NCBI GenBank assembly: GCA_038138145.1
Contig: JAYQDD010000008.1
Coordinates: 1 to 64,000, forward strand
Direction of reading: 5' to 3'
From: UBA3537 sp038138145
GTDB taxonomy: Bacteria > Bacteroidota > Bacteroidia > Flavobacteriales > Flavobacteriaceae
DNA: 64,000 nt
Each line of letters begins with the position of its first letter. The first letter of the stretch is position 1. The notes below the pieces were generated by a model, which was given only the letters and a program-made list of their open reading frames with translations, ran no database searches and was not told where the DNA came from. This document shows, piece after piece, positions 8,811 through 17,819 of the stretch. The position numbers were made by a program, and so were the translations under genes.

Positions 8811-9488
8811 TTAAGAGTCCAACAAATCTGGTCTACGGGATTTGGTGCGTTCGAGGGCTTGGGCTTCACGCCATTGTTCTATTTCAGGAAAATTACCACT
8901 AAACAACAATTCAGGGACATCCCATCCTTTGTAGGAACGTGGTCGGGTATAAATAGGTGGCGCCAAAAGATTGTCTTGAAAAGAATCGGTAAGGGCAGAG
9001 GTTTCATTACCCAATACCCCGGGAATTAATCGGATGATGGCATCGCACAATACGGCCGCACCCAACTCGCCACCAGAAAGAACATAGTCGCCAATGGAAA
9101 TTTCTTTGGTGATAAAATGGTCACGTACACGTTGGTCAACCCCTTTGTAGTGCCCACATAAAATAATCAGATTCCCTTTGAGCGATAGTTGATTGGCCAT
9201 CCCTTGATTTAAAACCTCACCATCTGGGGTCATATAAATCACTTCGTCGTAGTGGCGTTCCGCTTTTAATTTGGAAATACACTTATCGATGGGTTCTATG
9301 GTCATGACCATGCCTGCACCACCACCAAATTGGTAGTCATCCACAGATTTATAATTATCCGTTGTGTAGTCTCTCAAATTGTGCACATAAACTTCCACCA
9401 AATTGGCCTCAATAGCACGCTTAAGAATAGAAGCTTCAAACGGGCTTTTAAGTAATTCTGGAACTACACTGATGATGTCGATGCGCAT
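8811..9488 (-). CDS. trmD: tRNA (guanine-N1-)-methyltransferase
   Basis: TrmD methylates N1 of G37 next to the anticodon, using S-adenosylmethionine, and so prevents frameshifting. The 225-aa protein has the SPOUT trefoil-knot fold. Motifs visible are FGGGAGMVM (about 54-62), LCGHYKGVDQRV (about 110-121) and the knot loop IGDYVLSGGELG. Length is slightly below the E. coli enzyme (255), because of a shorter C-terminal end. The ATG at 9488 gives the canonical MRIDIISVVPEL start. A -7 box lies 19-26 nt upstream, so its leader is short. Confidence 0.97.
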   Translation of the reverse strand: MRIDIISVVPELLKSPFEASILKRAIEANLVEVYVHNLRDYTTDNYKSVDDYQFGGGAGMVMTIEPIDKCISKLKAERHYDEVIYMTPDGEVLNQGMANQLSLKGNLIILCGHYKGVDQRVRDHFITKEISIGDYVLSGGELGAAVLCDAIIRLIPGVLGNETSALTDSFQDNLLAPPIYTRPRSYKGWDVPELLFSGNFPEIEQWREAQALERTKSRRPDLLDS

Positions 9489-9506
9489 ACCACATAAATT
9501 TGATTA

Positions 9507-9514
9507 CAAATATA
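9507..9514 (-). promoter_or_regulatory. trmD promoter -7 box
   Basis: TATATTTG on the minus strand, a perfect -7 match, predicts a start near 9503 and a leader of about 15 nt. It lies between the gap stop codon and trmD. The -33 element is unclear. Confidence 0.55.
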
Positions 9515-9538
9515 AGTGAATTATGCGAAGTCCTATTT

Positions 9539-10993
9539 CTAATAATAGGTAAATCGTCGAACTTCGGCCATATATTTGGCCAAACGAATTACTTGGTGGC
9601 TGTAGCCATATTCGTTATCATACCAAATATAAAGGATGGCATTTTTTCCATTGTTGCGTACAATGGTGGCTTTGCTATCATAAATGGCAGGGGCGCTACA
9701 GCCGATGATATCACTCGACACCAGTTCATCACTCAATTCGTACTTGATTTGTTCAACCAAAGGCCCTTCCAAGGCATGGCGTTTGATGAGTGTATTGAGT
9801 TTTTGAACACTTGTTTTTTTAGACAATTCTAGATTCAAAATGGCTAAACTACCGTTGGGTACAGGGACACGAATGGCATTGGAAGTGAGTTTCCCTTCCA
9901 AATTGGGTAGGGCTTTACTTACGGCTTTTCCGGCGCCAGTTTCGGTGATGACCATATTGAGTGCGGCCGCACGACCCCGGCGGTATTTTTTGTGCATATT
10001 ATCGACCAAATTTTGATCGTTGGTGTACGCATGAATGGTTTCGAGGTGTCCGTATTCTACACCAAGAGCGTTGTCCATAACGTCCAAAATAGGGGTAATG
10101 GCGTTGGTGGTACAAGATGCCGCTGAAAAAATAGAGTGTTTTTTTGGGTTATATTCTTTTTGATTCACACCATACACAATGTTGGGAATCCCTTGACCTG
10201 GAGCTGTAAGCAATACTTTTTCTGTGCCTTTGGCCTTGAGGTGTCGTTCTAGGGCCTCCTTGGTACGAAATGCCCCCGTATTGTCTATAACTAATGCTTT
10301 ATTGATGCCATAGGCGCTATAGTCAATGTCTTCTGGTGCATTGCTCGAAATGATATGAACTGTAGTTCCGTTGATGATGAGTGCTTGTTTTTTATGATCT
10401 GCTTTTACGGTGCCTGGAAATTCGCCATGAACCGAGTCGTTGCTGAGTAGTGTGGCACGTTTGTCTAATACCTCTGCGGTAACTTGGCCCCGAACCACAA
10501 TGGCGCGTAGACGCAATTGACTCCCTTTTCCATTTTTGAGCATCAGTTCTCTTGCGACCAATCGACCAATACGGCCAAAACCGTACAATACCACATCTCT
10601 GGGGGTGATGGTTTTTTGTTTCTTATGGGCTTTTAATTGATTTGAAATGAATGTAAACACATCGTTGTGTTCGGGGGCTTTTTTATGAAATTCATAGGTA
10701 AGTTTTCCAATGTCAATTTTTGAAGGGGGAAGGCGGAGGTTTTGGATGGCTTTTGCGACTTCCACAGCATCAAAAATGGATATAGGTTTGTTGACAAAAG
10801 CACTAGCATAGTCGTGCAAGCGTAAAATTTCATTGACGTTTTTATCGATGAGTTGATTTCTGAAAATAACCAGTTCAATGGCATCATCGTACCAAAGATC
10901 GTTGACAATTTTAACGAATTCTACTGCAGATTTTCTACAGTTGGTTTGCAATGAAACTTCTTTTTCGTAGGAGGGATGTGTAGACATATGCAT
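9539..10993 (-). CDS. gap: Glyceraldehyde-3-phosphate dehydrogenase, long form
   Basis: It catalyses NAD(P)-linked interconversion of glyceraldehyde-3-phosphate and 1,3-bisphosphoglycerate. At 484 aa it carries about 130 extra N-terminal residues compared with the classical 330-aa enzyme. The Rossmann motif YGFGRIGR is at 137-144, and the catalytic Cys is residue 294 in SAASCTTNAI. NGSLAIL and WYDNEYGYS complete the family set. The extension (to about residue 130) has no motif I can name and is rich in helix formers. Bacteroidota often carry both a short and a long form (family knowledge), and only the long one is here. ATG at 10993 or 10987 are both possible. Confidence 0.95.
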   Translation of the reverse strand: MHMSTHPSYEKEVSLQTNCRKSAVEFVKIVNDLWYDDAIELVIFRNQLIDKNVNEILRLHDYASAFVNKPISIFDAVEVAKAIQNLRLPPSKIDIGKLTYEFHKKAPEHNDVFTFISNQLKAHKKQKTITPRDVVLYGFGRIGRLVARELMLKNGKGSQLRLRAIVVRGQVTAEVLDKRATLLSNDSVHGEFPGTVKADHKKQALIINGTTVHIISSNAPEDIDYSAYGINKALVIDNTGAFRTKEALERHLKAKGTEKVLLTAPGQGIPNIVYGVNQKEYNPKKHSIFSAASCTTNAITPILDVMDNALGVEYGHLETIHAYTNDQNLVDNMHKKYRRGRAAALNMVITETGAGKAVSKALPNLEGKLTSNAIRVPVPNGSLAILNLELSKKTSVQKLNTLIKRHALEGPLVEQIKYELSDELVSSDIIGCSAPAIYDSKATIVRNNGKNAILYIWYDNEYGYSHQVIRLAKYMAEVRRFTYY

Positions 10994-11059
10994 CTAAATG
11001 TTTGTGTTAAATGTATTGCAAAAGTAAAACAACTATAACGTTTTCGTAAATTAATTTTA

Positions 11060-11095
11060 AAAAAAATCGCATACAGTTTTGTACGCGATTTTTTT
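11060..11095 (-). terminator. Rho-independent terminator after the HtrA gene
   Basis: AAAAAATCGC and GCGATTTTTT form the outer stem; TAC/GTA extends it beyond one A-C mismatch. The T-run is present on both strands, so it may be bidirectional. It lies 19 nt past the protease stop codon. Confidence 0.8.
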
Positions 11096-11113
11096 CAGTT
11101 GTAGGGGATAAAT

Positions 11114-12511
11114 TTACCTAAAGCGATAGGCCAATTTTTCACCATTTGTTTTGACTACAGAAATTTGAAAAACGCTGTTAGAATATTCACTTAAAGCATT
11201 TTTGACATCAGCGATAGAATTCACTTTTATGTTATTAATCGAGACGACCAAAGCACCTTTACCAACGCCATCTTCTTTCCAATCGGTCTTGTATTTTTCC
11301 GACAAATTTTGCAGTTCAAGGCCGTAATCTCTGTTGCGTTTTTTCAGTTCTGATGGGCTGAGTTCTCTTAGTGTTCCAATGACAGGAACATCAATGGTGG
11401 TTAATTTTTCAAGTTTAACGTTTACAACTTTAATTTCACCATCTCTGACGAGGGTAACCTCAACGACATCATTCGGGCTTTTTGTGTTTAAAAAACCGCT
11501 TAAATCAGAAAACTTTACAATTTTTACCCCATTTACACTTTTGATGACATCCCCTTTTTTCACCCCCGATCGCATGGCTCCACTGTTTTCTTGCACTTCA
11601 CTGACATAAAAACCTTCGGTATCATCCACTCCAAAAGTTTGCGAATTTTGACCATCAAGCGTACGGCCAATGACCCCCAAAATACCATTTTGAACATTTC
11701 CATACTCCATAATATCGCTCACGACTTTACGCGCAATATTGCTCGGAACCGCAAAAGAATAGCCGATATATGAACCCGTTTGCGATGAGATTGCTGTATT
11801 GATGCCAATAAGATCACCGTGAATATTCACAAGAGCTCCTCCAGAATTTCCTGGATTTACAGCAGCATCAGTTTGAATAAACGATTGTGTGTTTCTTCCA
11901 GAAAGATCTCTCGATTTTGCACTAATAATACCTGCCGTTACTGTCGAAGTCAAATTGAAGGGGTTGCCAACGGCCAAAACCCATTCGCCAATTTTGGCCG
12001 TATCACTGTCACCAAAAGTAGTATAAGTCAGTTCCTCATCAGATTCAATTTTAAGTAAGGCAATGTCTGTTACCGGGTCGGTACCCACAAGGTTGGCTTC
12101 AAATGTTTTGTTGTTGTTGGTGGTCACTTCAATGGATTGTGCACCTTCAATGACATGATTGTTGGTGATGATGTATCCATCGGGGGAAATAATCACTCCA
12201 GAACCTGTTCCTATCTGTGGACGGCTCTGTAGACGACCAAAAAATAAGTCTTCAAAAGAGGTGTACCCTTTACTCATGGTTGTATTTTTGACATGCACCA
12301 CAGCGTGCAAGGTTTTTTCTGCGGCTGTAGTAAAATCTACATTGGTGCCCCCACTCGCTACTGAAGTATAGTTTACAGGTTGAAAAAATGGAACTTCTGT
12401 AGGGGGTTCGTAAGCTATATAGTCGTTTTTCTTTTGCAATTGGGTGTAGACGCCTAGCGTCATTGCACCACCAAGAGCCGAGACCGCTAATAATGTGAAT
12501 AGTTTTTTCAT
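11114..12511 (-). CDS. htrA: HtrA/DegP-family periplasmic serine protease
   Basis: A trypsin-like quality-control protease of the periplasm. The 465-aa protein starts with a signal sequence or anchor (about 1-22). The catalytic triad is His119 (NNHVIEG), Asp149 (TDIALLK) and Ser223 (GNSGGA). One clear PDZ domain follows (about 280-370, with SGAMRSGVKKGDVI); a second, shorter PDZ-like segment ends the protein (about 390-465). This is the DegP/DegQ layout. The gene is transcribed alone, with a terminator after it, and diverges from dapF across about 125 nt. An envelope-stress role is known for the family; no stress promoter is recognisable here. Confidence 0.94.
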   Translation of the reverse strand: MKKLFTLLAVSALGGAMTLGVYTQLQKKNDYIAYEPPTEVPFFQPVNYTSVASGGTNVDFTTAAEKTLHAVVHVKNTTMSKGYTSFEDLFFGRLQSRPQIGTGSGVIISPDGYIITNNHVIEGAQSIEVTTNNNKTFEANLVGTDPVTDIALLKIESDEELTYTTFGDSDTAKIGEWVLAVGNPFNLTSTVTAGIISAKSRDLSGRNTQSFIQTDAAVNPGNSGGALVNIHGDLIGINTAISSQTGSYIGYSFAVPSNIARKVVSDIMEYGNVQNGILGVIGRTLDGQNSQTFGVDDTEGFYVSEVQENSGAMRSGVKKGDVIKSVNGVKIVKFSDLSGFLNTKSPNDVVEVTLVRDGEIKVVNVKLEKLTTIDVPVIGTLRELSPSELKKRNRDYGLELQNLSEKYKTDWKEDGVGKGALVVSINNIKVNSIADVKNALSEYSNSVFQISVVKTNGEKLAYRFR

Positions 12512-12601
12512 GATCTTGATGTTTTAGTTTAGGTTCTTATAACTTTAAAATTAATTTTTTATTGAACGAATAATTAAAATTTAACGCACTTTTAACAACG
12601 A

Positions 12602-12629
12602 TTGATTCCATCTAATATTCCTATATTTG
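12602..12629 (+). promoter_or_regulatory. dapF promoter
   Basis: TTG (12602-12604), a 17-nt spacer and TATATTTG (12622-12629) match the Bacteroidota -33/-7 pattern, although the spacer is short. The predicted start is near 12633, only about 5 nt before the dapF ATG. Confidence 0.6.
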
Positions 12630-12637
12630 CAAGGCAA

Positions 12638-13423
12638 ATGACATTTACATTTTATAAATATCAAGCCACTGGAAATGATTTTGTGATGATTGATAATCGC
12701 TCACAAACTTTTGACAAAAATAATACCAAACTCGTTGCAGCGCTTTGCGACCGTCGTTTTGGCATTGGTGCCGATGGACTTATTTTATTGGAGAACAGTT
12801 CAGACTATGATTTTGAAATGGTGTATTTCAATGCGGATGGCAACCAAAGCAGTATGTGTGGCAATGGGGGTAGAAGTATTGTCGCCTTTGCAAAACAGCT
12901 TGGAATTATAGAAAATACCACAACCTTTTTGGCTATTGACGGTGCCCACGAAGCACGTATAGACGGAGATGAAATTCACCTAAAAATGCAGTCTGTTGCT
13001 GAACTTCATTTGGCGTCTGACTATGTGACCCTGGATACAGGTTCGCCACATTATGTAGCCTTCAAATCTGAAATAGATGCGTTAGATATCAAACAAGAAG
13101 GGGCTCAAATTCGCTACAGTTCATCTTTTAAACAAGAAGGGATTAATGTGAATTTTGTGTCACAATTGGAAAAAAATTCTTTTAGTATACGAACTTATGA
13201 ACGTGGCGTAGAGGATGAGACTCTATCGTGCGGAACAGGAGCTACGGCTGCGGCTATTGCAATGCACTCTATGAAAAAAACGAATGCAGAACACATTACG
13301 CTCAAGACCAAAGGGGGAACGCTTCAAGTGTCTTTCCAATACTCAGAAGGAGTTTACGCCAATGTTTGGTTGTCAGGAGCAGCTCATTTGGTTTTTCAAG
13401 GAACATATCCCATAAACAAATAA
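12638..13423 (+). CDS. dapF: Diaminopimelate epimerase
   Basis: DapF converts LL- to meso-diaminopimelate, the precursor of lysine and of the peptidoglycan cross-link. The 261-aa enzyme carries the two catalytic cysteines: Cys74 in SSMCGNGGRS and Cys198 in LSCGTGATA. The N-terminal KYQATGNDFVMID is typical. I chose the ATG at 12638; an upstream ATG at 12602 would lie before the -7 box and add residues not seen in the family. The mRNA leader would therefore be about 5 nt. The mltG gene follows after 4 nt, so the two cell-wall genes form an operon. Confidence 0.96.
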   Translation: MTFTFYKYQATGNDFVMIDNRSQTFDKNNTKLVAALCDRRFGIGADGLILLENSSDYDFEMVYFNADGNQSSMCGNGGRSIVAFAKQLGIIENTTTFLAIDGAHEARIDGDEIHLKMQSVAELHLASDYVTLDTGSPHYVAFKSEIDALDIKQEGAQIRYSSSFKQEGINVNFVSQLEKNSFSIRTYERGVEDETLSCGTGATAAAIAMHSMKKTNAEHITLKTKGGTLQVSFQYSEGVYANVWLSGAAHLVFQGTYPINK

Positions 13424-13427
13424 TCTT

Positions 13428-14471
13428 ATGAGCATAAAGAAAATAGCTATAGCATTTGTGTTTGTTGGCCTTGTTGTTCTTGCTGGTTTTTCATACTACA
13501 TCTACTCTGTAATGTTGGTGTCCAACACTGCATTCAATGGCAAAGAAGCGTTTATTTTTATCCGTTCAGGTGCAACTTATGACGAGGTGCGCTCCGATCT
13601 GGAACCTTTACTCATCGATATCAATACATTTGATGTTTTGGCCAAACAAAAAAAATACACTTCAAATATCAGAGCAGGACGCTACCGCATTTCTAAGGGA
13701 ATGACCAATAATGACATCATCAATTCGATCAGAAGTCAAAACATTCCACTTACAGTTTCTTTCAATAACCAACATAGTTTGCCACAATTGGCCAAAAGAA
13801 TTTCCAATCAAATCGAGGCTGATAGTTTGTCACTTGTTCAAGCGTTTACAGATCAAGATTTTTTAAAGGAATACGGATTTACACCAGAAACTGCACTAGC
13901 GATGTACTTGCCCAACAGCTACGAGTTTTTCTGGAATACATCTGCTGAGAAATTTAGAACCAAAATACTTAAATCATACAACAGCTTTTGGAACGCTAAA
14001 CGAACAACACAAGCACAAAAAATTGGACTTTCAACAGTAGAAGTCTCTATTCTTGCGGCCATTGTTCAAGAAGAATCCAAACAAAAAAGCGAACAACCAC
14101 GAGTGGCGGGAGTCTATATGAACCGATTGAAAAGAGGGTGGGCACTTCAAGCGGACCCCACGCTGAAATTTGCCGCCTATCAACTTCCATCCTACAAAAA
14201 TAAAGTCATCAAACGTGTTTTAAACAAGCACAAAACCATCAAATCACCCTACAACACCTATTTGTATAAAGGCCTTCCACCAGGTCTTATTGCTATGCCC
14301 GATTTGTCGGCTATAGAGGCAGTGCTTTATTATGAGCAACACGATTTTTTCTATTTTGCGGCCAATCCACAACGTCCAGGGTTTCATAATTTTGCAAAAA
14401 CACTCTCTGGGCACAACAAAAATGCGCGATCATACCAAAATTACCTCAGTAAGAAAGGTATTTTGGAATAG
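13428..14471 (+). CDS. mltG: Endolytic murein transglycosylase MltG
   Basis: MltG cuts nascent glycan strands in the inner membrane, setting strand length. The 347-aa protein has one N-terminal transmembrane helix (about 7-30), a LysM-like part (about 40-105) and the YceG catalytic domain. The catalytic motif ILAAIVQEES lies at about 208-217 and is followed by VAGVYMNRLKRGWALQADPT. The later GLPPGLIAMP and HDFFYFAANP blocks match the family. The length is normal. It starts 4 nt after dapF and is probably co-transcribed with it. Confidence 0.95.
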   Translation: MSIKKIAIAFVFVGLVVLAGFSYYIYSVMLVSNTAFNGKEAFIFIRSGATYDEVRSDLEPLLIDINTFDVLAKQKKYTSNIRAGRYRISKGMTNNDIINSIRSQNIPLTVSFNNQHSLPQLAKRISNQIEADSLSLVQAFTDQDFLKEYGFTPETALAMYLPNSYEFFWNTSAEKFRTKILKSYNSFWNAKRTTQAQKIGLSTVEVSILAAIVQEESKQKSEQPRVAGVYMNRLKRGWALQADPTLKFAAYQLPSYKNKVIKRVLNKHKTIKSPYNTYLYKGLPPGLIAMPDLSAIEAVLYYEQHDFFYFAANPQRPGFHNFAKTLSGHNKNARSYQNYLSKKGILE

Positions 14472-14508
14472 CGTAACTCTCTGATAATCAGCATCTTTTA
14501 TTTTTATG

Positions 14509-14516
14509 TACCTTTG
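14509..14516 (+). promoter_or_regulatory. Promoter -7 box of the lysozyme-like gene
   Basis: TACCTTTG fits TAnnTTTG exactly and predicts a start near 14520, giving a leader of about 36 nt. No good -33 element is seen. Confidence 0.5.
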
Positions 14517-14555
14517 CACTGTTTTTTAACAAGCATATGCTTTAAAATAGAAACA

Positions 14556-15209
14556 ATGAAACCATTTAAGATTAACTTTAGTATTGCACTTTACAGTGTT
14601 GCATGTTTTCTTTTTTTTGGATTTACATCTTCACCAAATCTTGAACCTGTTGCTGTGGTATACCCTGATGCATTGGATATAAATTATAATTTTCCAGAAC
14701 AGGATGACACTAGTGATTCAACCCAAGACTTTGTTAATTACATCATTTTAGACCGCAGTTATGTTGGGTTTAAAGAAGCCATTGCCTTTAAAGAATCTCA
14801 AGGAAAATATACTGTAGTTAATTCTTTAGGGTATTTGGGAAAGTATCAATTTGGAGCTTCAACGCTGAAACTTATTGGTATTTACAATTCTTCAAGTTTT
14901 TTAAAAGATCCAAAACTGCAGGAAAAAGCATTTTTGGCCAATGCCAAGCGCAACAAATGGATCTTACGCCGCGACATTAAGCGTTTTGTGGGCCACAAAA
15001 TTAATGGAACTACGGTAACTGAGTCTGGAATTTTGGCTGCTGCACATTTGGCTGGTCCTGGTAATGTAAAGCGCTACTTGCGCAGTTATGGTGCAGTTGG
15101 TTTTACAGATGCTTTTGGTACGGATATCGCCTCGTACATGCGCGATTTTTCTTCTTATGACACTTCATTTATTGTACCAAATAGACGACCTAAAGCCAAA
15201 CTTCTCTAA
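14556..15209 (+). CDS. Exported lysozyme/transglycosylase-like protein
   Basis: A 217-aa exported protein probably acting on peptidoglycan in the periplasm. A signal peptide (about 1-25) is followed by a short acidic linker. A lysozyme-like region starts with AFKESQGKY, where Glu80 is the likely general acid, and GYLGKYQFG (92-100). The later block GILAAAHLAGPGNVKRYL resembles the end of goose-type/phage transglycosylase domains. The ATG at 14556 gives the signal peptide; the frame's 14 upstream codons overlap the -7 box. It has its own promoter behind mltG. The enzymatic activity is inferred, not shown. Confidence 0.75.
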   Translation: MKPFKINFSIALYSVACFLFFGFTSSPNLEPVAVVYPDALDINYNFPEQDDTSDSTQDFVNYIILDRSYVGFKEAIAFKESQGKYTVVNSLGYLGKYQFGASTLKLIGIYNSSSFLKDPKLQEKAFLANAKRNKWILRRDIKRFVGHKINGTTVTESGILAAAHLAGPGNVKRYLRSYGAVGFTDAFGTDIASYMRDFSSYDTSFIVPNRRPKAKLL

Positions 15210-15212
15210 TCC

Positions 15213-15926
15213 TTATTTTTGATCCTTTTGGATGATGAACAACGTTGGTCTTTTATGAAAGTCAACAGTTGTATTTTTCCAAGCTTGAGCAGTCTGTGTT
15301 TTGATGTATTCAGATTGTAATGTGAGATCACAAGCCAAACAAATTCGTGTGTTTGGATGTAAAATCCGACACATATCCTCAAGAAGTTTTTGATTTCTGT
15401 AGGGGGTTTCGATAAACAATTGCGCCTGTTGTTCTTCAAAAGATCGTTTTTCCAATTGTTTCAATTTGGTTTTGCGCTCAGCTTTATCGATGGGGAGATA
15501 GCCGTTAAAGGCAAAATTTTGTCCATTCATTCCTGAACTCATCATGGCCAGTAGTATAGAAGACGGCCCCACCAAAGGGACAACTTGAATGTTGTTTTCA
15601 TGTGCCAAACGCACAACTTCTGCTCCAGGATCGGCCACCCCTGGACATCCCGCATCCGAAATAAGACCAATAGAAATGCCTTGTTTGCATGGCTGCAAAT
15701 AGGCAGGTATTTCGGAAGGATTTGTAAATTTATTCAACGGAAATAACCTTAAACCTGATTGAAGTTTTGTTGCGCTGACAGATTTTATGTATCGTCTGGC
15801 CGATTTTTCATTTTCGACGATATAAATATCAATTTCTTCAATGGTCCTTTTGATGGATAAAGGTATCGTTTCCAACGGAGGTGCGTCGCCAAGCGTACTC
15901 GGAATTAAATACAATTTTCCGTTCAT
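15213..15926 (-). CDS. SAM-dependent methyltransferase, RsmI-like (tetrapyrrole methylase family)
   Basis: The 237-aa protein belongs to the tetrapyrrole-methylase fold and resembles RsmI, which 2'-O-methylates C1402 of 16S rRNA. The SAM-binding motif SDAGCPGVADPG and the block VVPLVGPSSILLAMMSSG are clear, as is FIETPYRN. It is shorter than E. coli RsmI (286 aa) and starts differently (MNGKLYLIPSTLGD), so it may be the paralogue common in Bacteroidota. The ATG at 15926 overlaps the preceding phosphatase stop by 1 nt, showing translational coupling. The precise substrate is uncertain. Confidence 0.85.
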   Translation of the reverse strand: MNGKLYLIPSTLGDAPPLETIPLSIKRTIEEIDIYIVENEKSARRYIKSVSATKLQSGLRLFPLNKFTNPSEIPAYLQPCKQGISIGLISDAGCPGVADPGAEVVRLAHENNIQVVPLVGPSSILLAMMSSGMNGQNFAFNGYLPIDKAERKTKLKQLEKRSFEEQQAQLFIETPYRNQKLLEDMCRILHPNTRICLACDLTLQSEYIKTQTAQAWKNTTVDFHKRPTLFIIQKDQK

Positions 15927-16381
15927 TATTGTTTTGTTAATTGTGTGCTGTGGTAGGTGCAAGCATCTTCCAACAGCTTAAAGACATAATCAAAACCGTC
16001 TTCACCTCCATAATATGGATCGGGAACTTGTTTGACATTTGCATTTGGATAATCCAAAATAAGCTTTACTTTTTGTTGTTCTTCTTCATTTTGAACATGC
16101 CGTAAAACATCGTGAAGGTTGGCATTATCCATCACAAAAATGTGATCAAATTCTTCTAAATCATAGGCTCTAAATGGCCGAGATTTTTGTTGTGCAATAT
16201 CAATGTTATTTTTTTTGGCAACTGCAACAGATCGTGGATCGGGCGCACTACCAGAGTGAAAACCGCTAGTTCCTGCAGAATCTATAAAAAAAGAAGTGTT
16301 TGCTAATTTTGATTTTAAAATTCCTTCGGCCAAAGGGGATCTACAAATATTTCCCAAGCAAACCATTAGAATTTTGGTCAT
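15926..16381 (-). CDS. Low-molecular-weight protein-tyrosine phosphatase
   Basis: A 151-aa cytosolic phosphatase of the LMW-PTP family. The P-loop CLGNICRSPLAEG has Cys8 as nucleophile and Arg14 as phosphate ligand. The general acid lies in the VPDPYYGG block (about residue 128). Length is standard. Such enzymes often remove phosphate from tyrosine kinases that control exopolysaccharide export, but no such kinase is nearby. It is coupled to the RsmI-like gene by a 1-nt overlap and follows dnaA by 10 nt, so all three genes probably share a transcript. Confidence 0.93.
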   Translation of the reverse strand: MTKILMVCLGNICRSPLAEGILKSKLANTSFFIDSAGTSGFHSGSAPDPRSVAVAKKNNIDIAQQKSRPFRAYDLEEFDHIFVMDNANLHDVLRHVQNEEEQQKVKLILDYPNANVKQVPDPYYGGEDGFDYVFKLLEDACTYHSTQLTKQ

Positions 16382-16391
16382 AACTTGTACT

Positions 16392-17819
16392 TTATACAGA
16401 CAATTTTTTTGTCAAATCTTCAACGTATTTTCGGAACTGTTTGTCTGTAGAAGAAAGGTTGTCTACAGTTTTACAAGCGTGAAGAACGGTTGCATGATCG
16501 CGCTGTCCTATTTGTGAGCCAATACTTGCAAGTGAAGCTTTGGTAAATTTTTTCGCAAAGAACATCGCTAACTGTCGTGCCTGAACGATATGTCTTTTTC
16601 TTGTTTTGGACTGAAGGGTGTCCACATCCATTTGGAAGTAGTCTGAAACGACTTTTTGAATATAGTCGATCGAAACTTCTCGTTTGGTGTTTTTTACAAA
16701 TTTCTCTACGATTTCTTTAGCCAGCGAAAGTGTAATTTCTTTCTTATTAAAGGAAGATTGTGCAATTAAAGAAATGATTGCGCCTTCTAGCTCGCGTACA
16801 TTAGTTTTGATGTTTTTGGCCACATATTCCACAATGTCGTCTGGCATTTCAACACCATCTCTGTACAATTTGTTTTTTATGATTGAAACACGAGTTTCAA
16901 AATCGGGTTTTTGAAGTTCAGCAGAAAGCCCCCATTTGAATCTGGACAAAAGGCGTTGCTCGATATCTTGCATGTCTACAGGAGCCTTGTCACTCGTCAA
17001 AATGACTTGTTTCCCATTTTGATGCAAATGATTAAAAATGTGAAAAAATACATCTTGAGTTCCCGATTTTCCAGATAGGAATTGAACATCATCTATGATG
17101 AGTACATCAATGATTTGATAAAAATGAATAAAATCGTTTCGGTTGTTCTTTTTTACGGACTCTATATATTGTTGTGTAAATTTCTCTGCAGAAATATACA
17201 ACACTGTTTTCTCTGGATATTTGTCTTTAATATCTACACCAATAGCATGAGCCAAGTGTGTTTTACCTAATCCTACACCACCAAAAATCAGTAGTGGATT
17301 AAAAGAGGTTCCACCGGGCTTATTGGCTACGGCAATTCCTGCATTTCTGGCCAATCTATTCGAATCTCCTTCGAGGAAATTCTCAAATGTATAAATAGGA
17401 TTCAGTTGAGATTCAATTTTTACATTTCTGATGCCAGGAATAATGAATGGATTTTTAAGCTCTGGGTTTTTGTTTTTTAAAGGGATGTCTGCACGTTGAG
17501 ACTTAATTGCCGAGCGGTTTGCACTAGGAATTTTTTCTGTAAAAGGTTGCTTGTTGCCATAAGTATTTTCCATCTTGATGATGTACACCAGTTTGGCATC
17601 TTCACCCAATTCTTTAGTTAATGCAACTTTAAGAATCTTTACATAGTGTTCTTCCAACCACTCATAGAAAAATTTACTTGGAACTTGAATGCTTAGCGCT
17701 TGATCTGCTAATTTAACTGCGACAATGGGTTCAAACCATGTTTTGTATGCTTGAGGTTGAATGTTGTCCTTAATAAAATTAAGGCAATTTCCCCATACCG
17801 ATTGCGCAGTGTTATTCAT
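16392..17819 (-). CDS. dnaA: Chromosomal replication initiator protein DnaA
   Basis: DnaA opens the replication origin. The 475-aa protein has domain I (about 1-85), a variable linker (86-135) and the AAA+ core with Walker A GGVGLGKTH (about 180-188) and Walker B VLIIDDVQF. The C-terminal DNA-binding signature is QRDHATVLHACKTV. The gene is not beside dnaN, recF or gyrB, and no cluster of DnaA boxes (TTATCCACA type) is seen in its 180-nt upstream gap, so I see no origin here. It leads a likely operon with the phosphatase and methylase genes. Confidence 0.98.
   Translation of the reverse strand: MNNTAQSVWGNCLNFIKDNIQPQAYKTWFEPIVAVKLADQALSIQVPSKFFYEWLEEHYVKILKVALTKELGEDAKLVYIIKMENTYGNKQPFTEKIPSANRSAIKSQRADIPLKNKNPELKNPFIIPGIRNVKIESQLNPIYTFENFLEGDSNRLARNAGIAVANKPGGTSFNPLLIFGGVGLGKTHLAHAIGVDIKDKYPEKTVLYISAEKFTQQYIESVKKNNRNDFIHFYQIIDVLIIDDVQFLSGKSGTQDVFFHIFNHLHQNGKQVILTSDKAPVDMQDIEQRLLSRFKWGLSAELQKPDFETRVSIIKNKLYRDGVEMPDDIVEYVAKNIKTNVRELEGAIISLIAQSSFNKKEITLSLAKEIVEKFVKNTKREVSIDYIQKVVSDYFQMDVDTLQSKTRKRHIVQARQLAMFFAKKFTKASLASIGSQIGQRDHATVLHACKTVDNLSSTDKQFRKYVEDLTKKLSV

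Noticed and set aside
15926..15962. Longer start for the RsmI-like gene
   Set aside because: The extra 12 codons lie inside the phosphatase gene and the MNGKLYL start fits the family.
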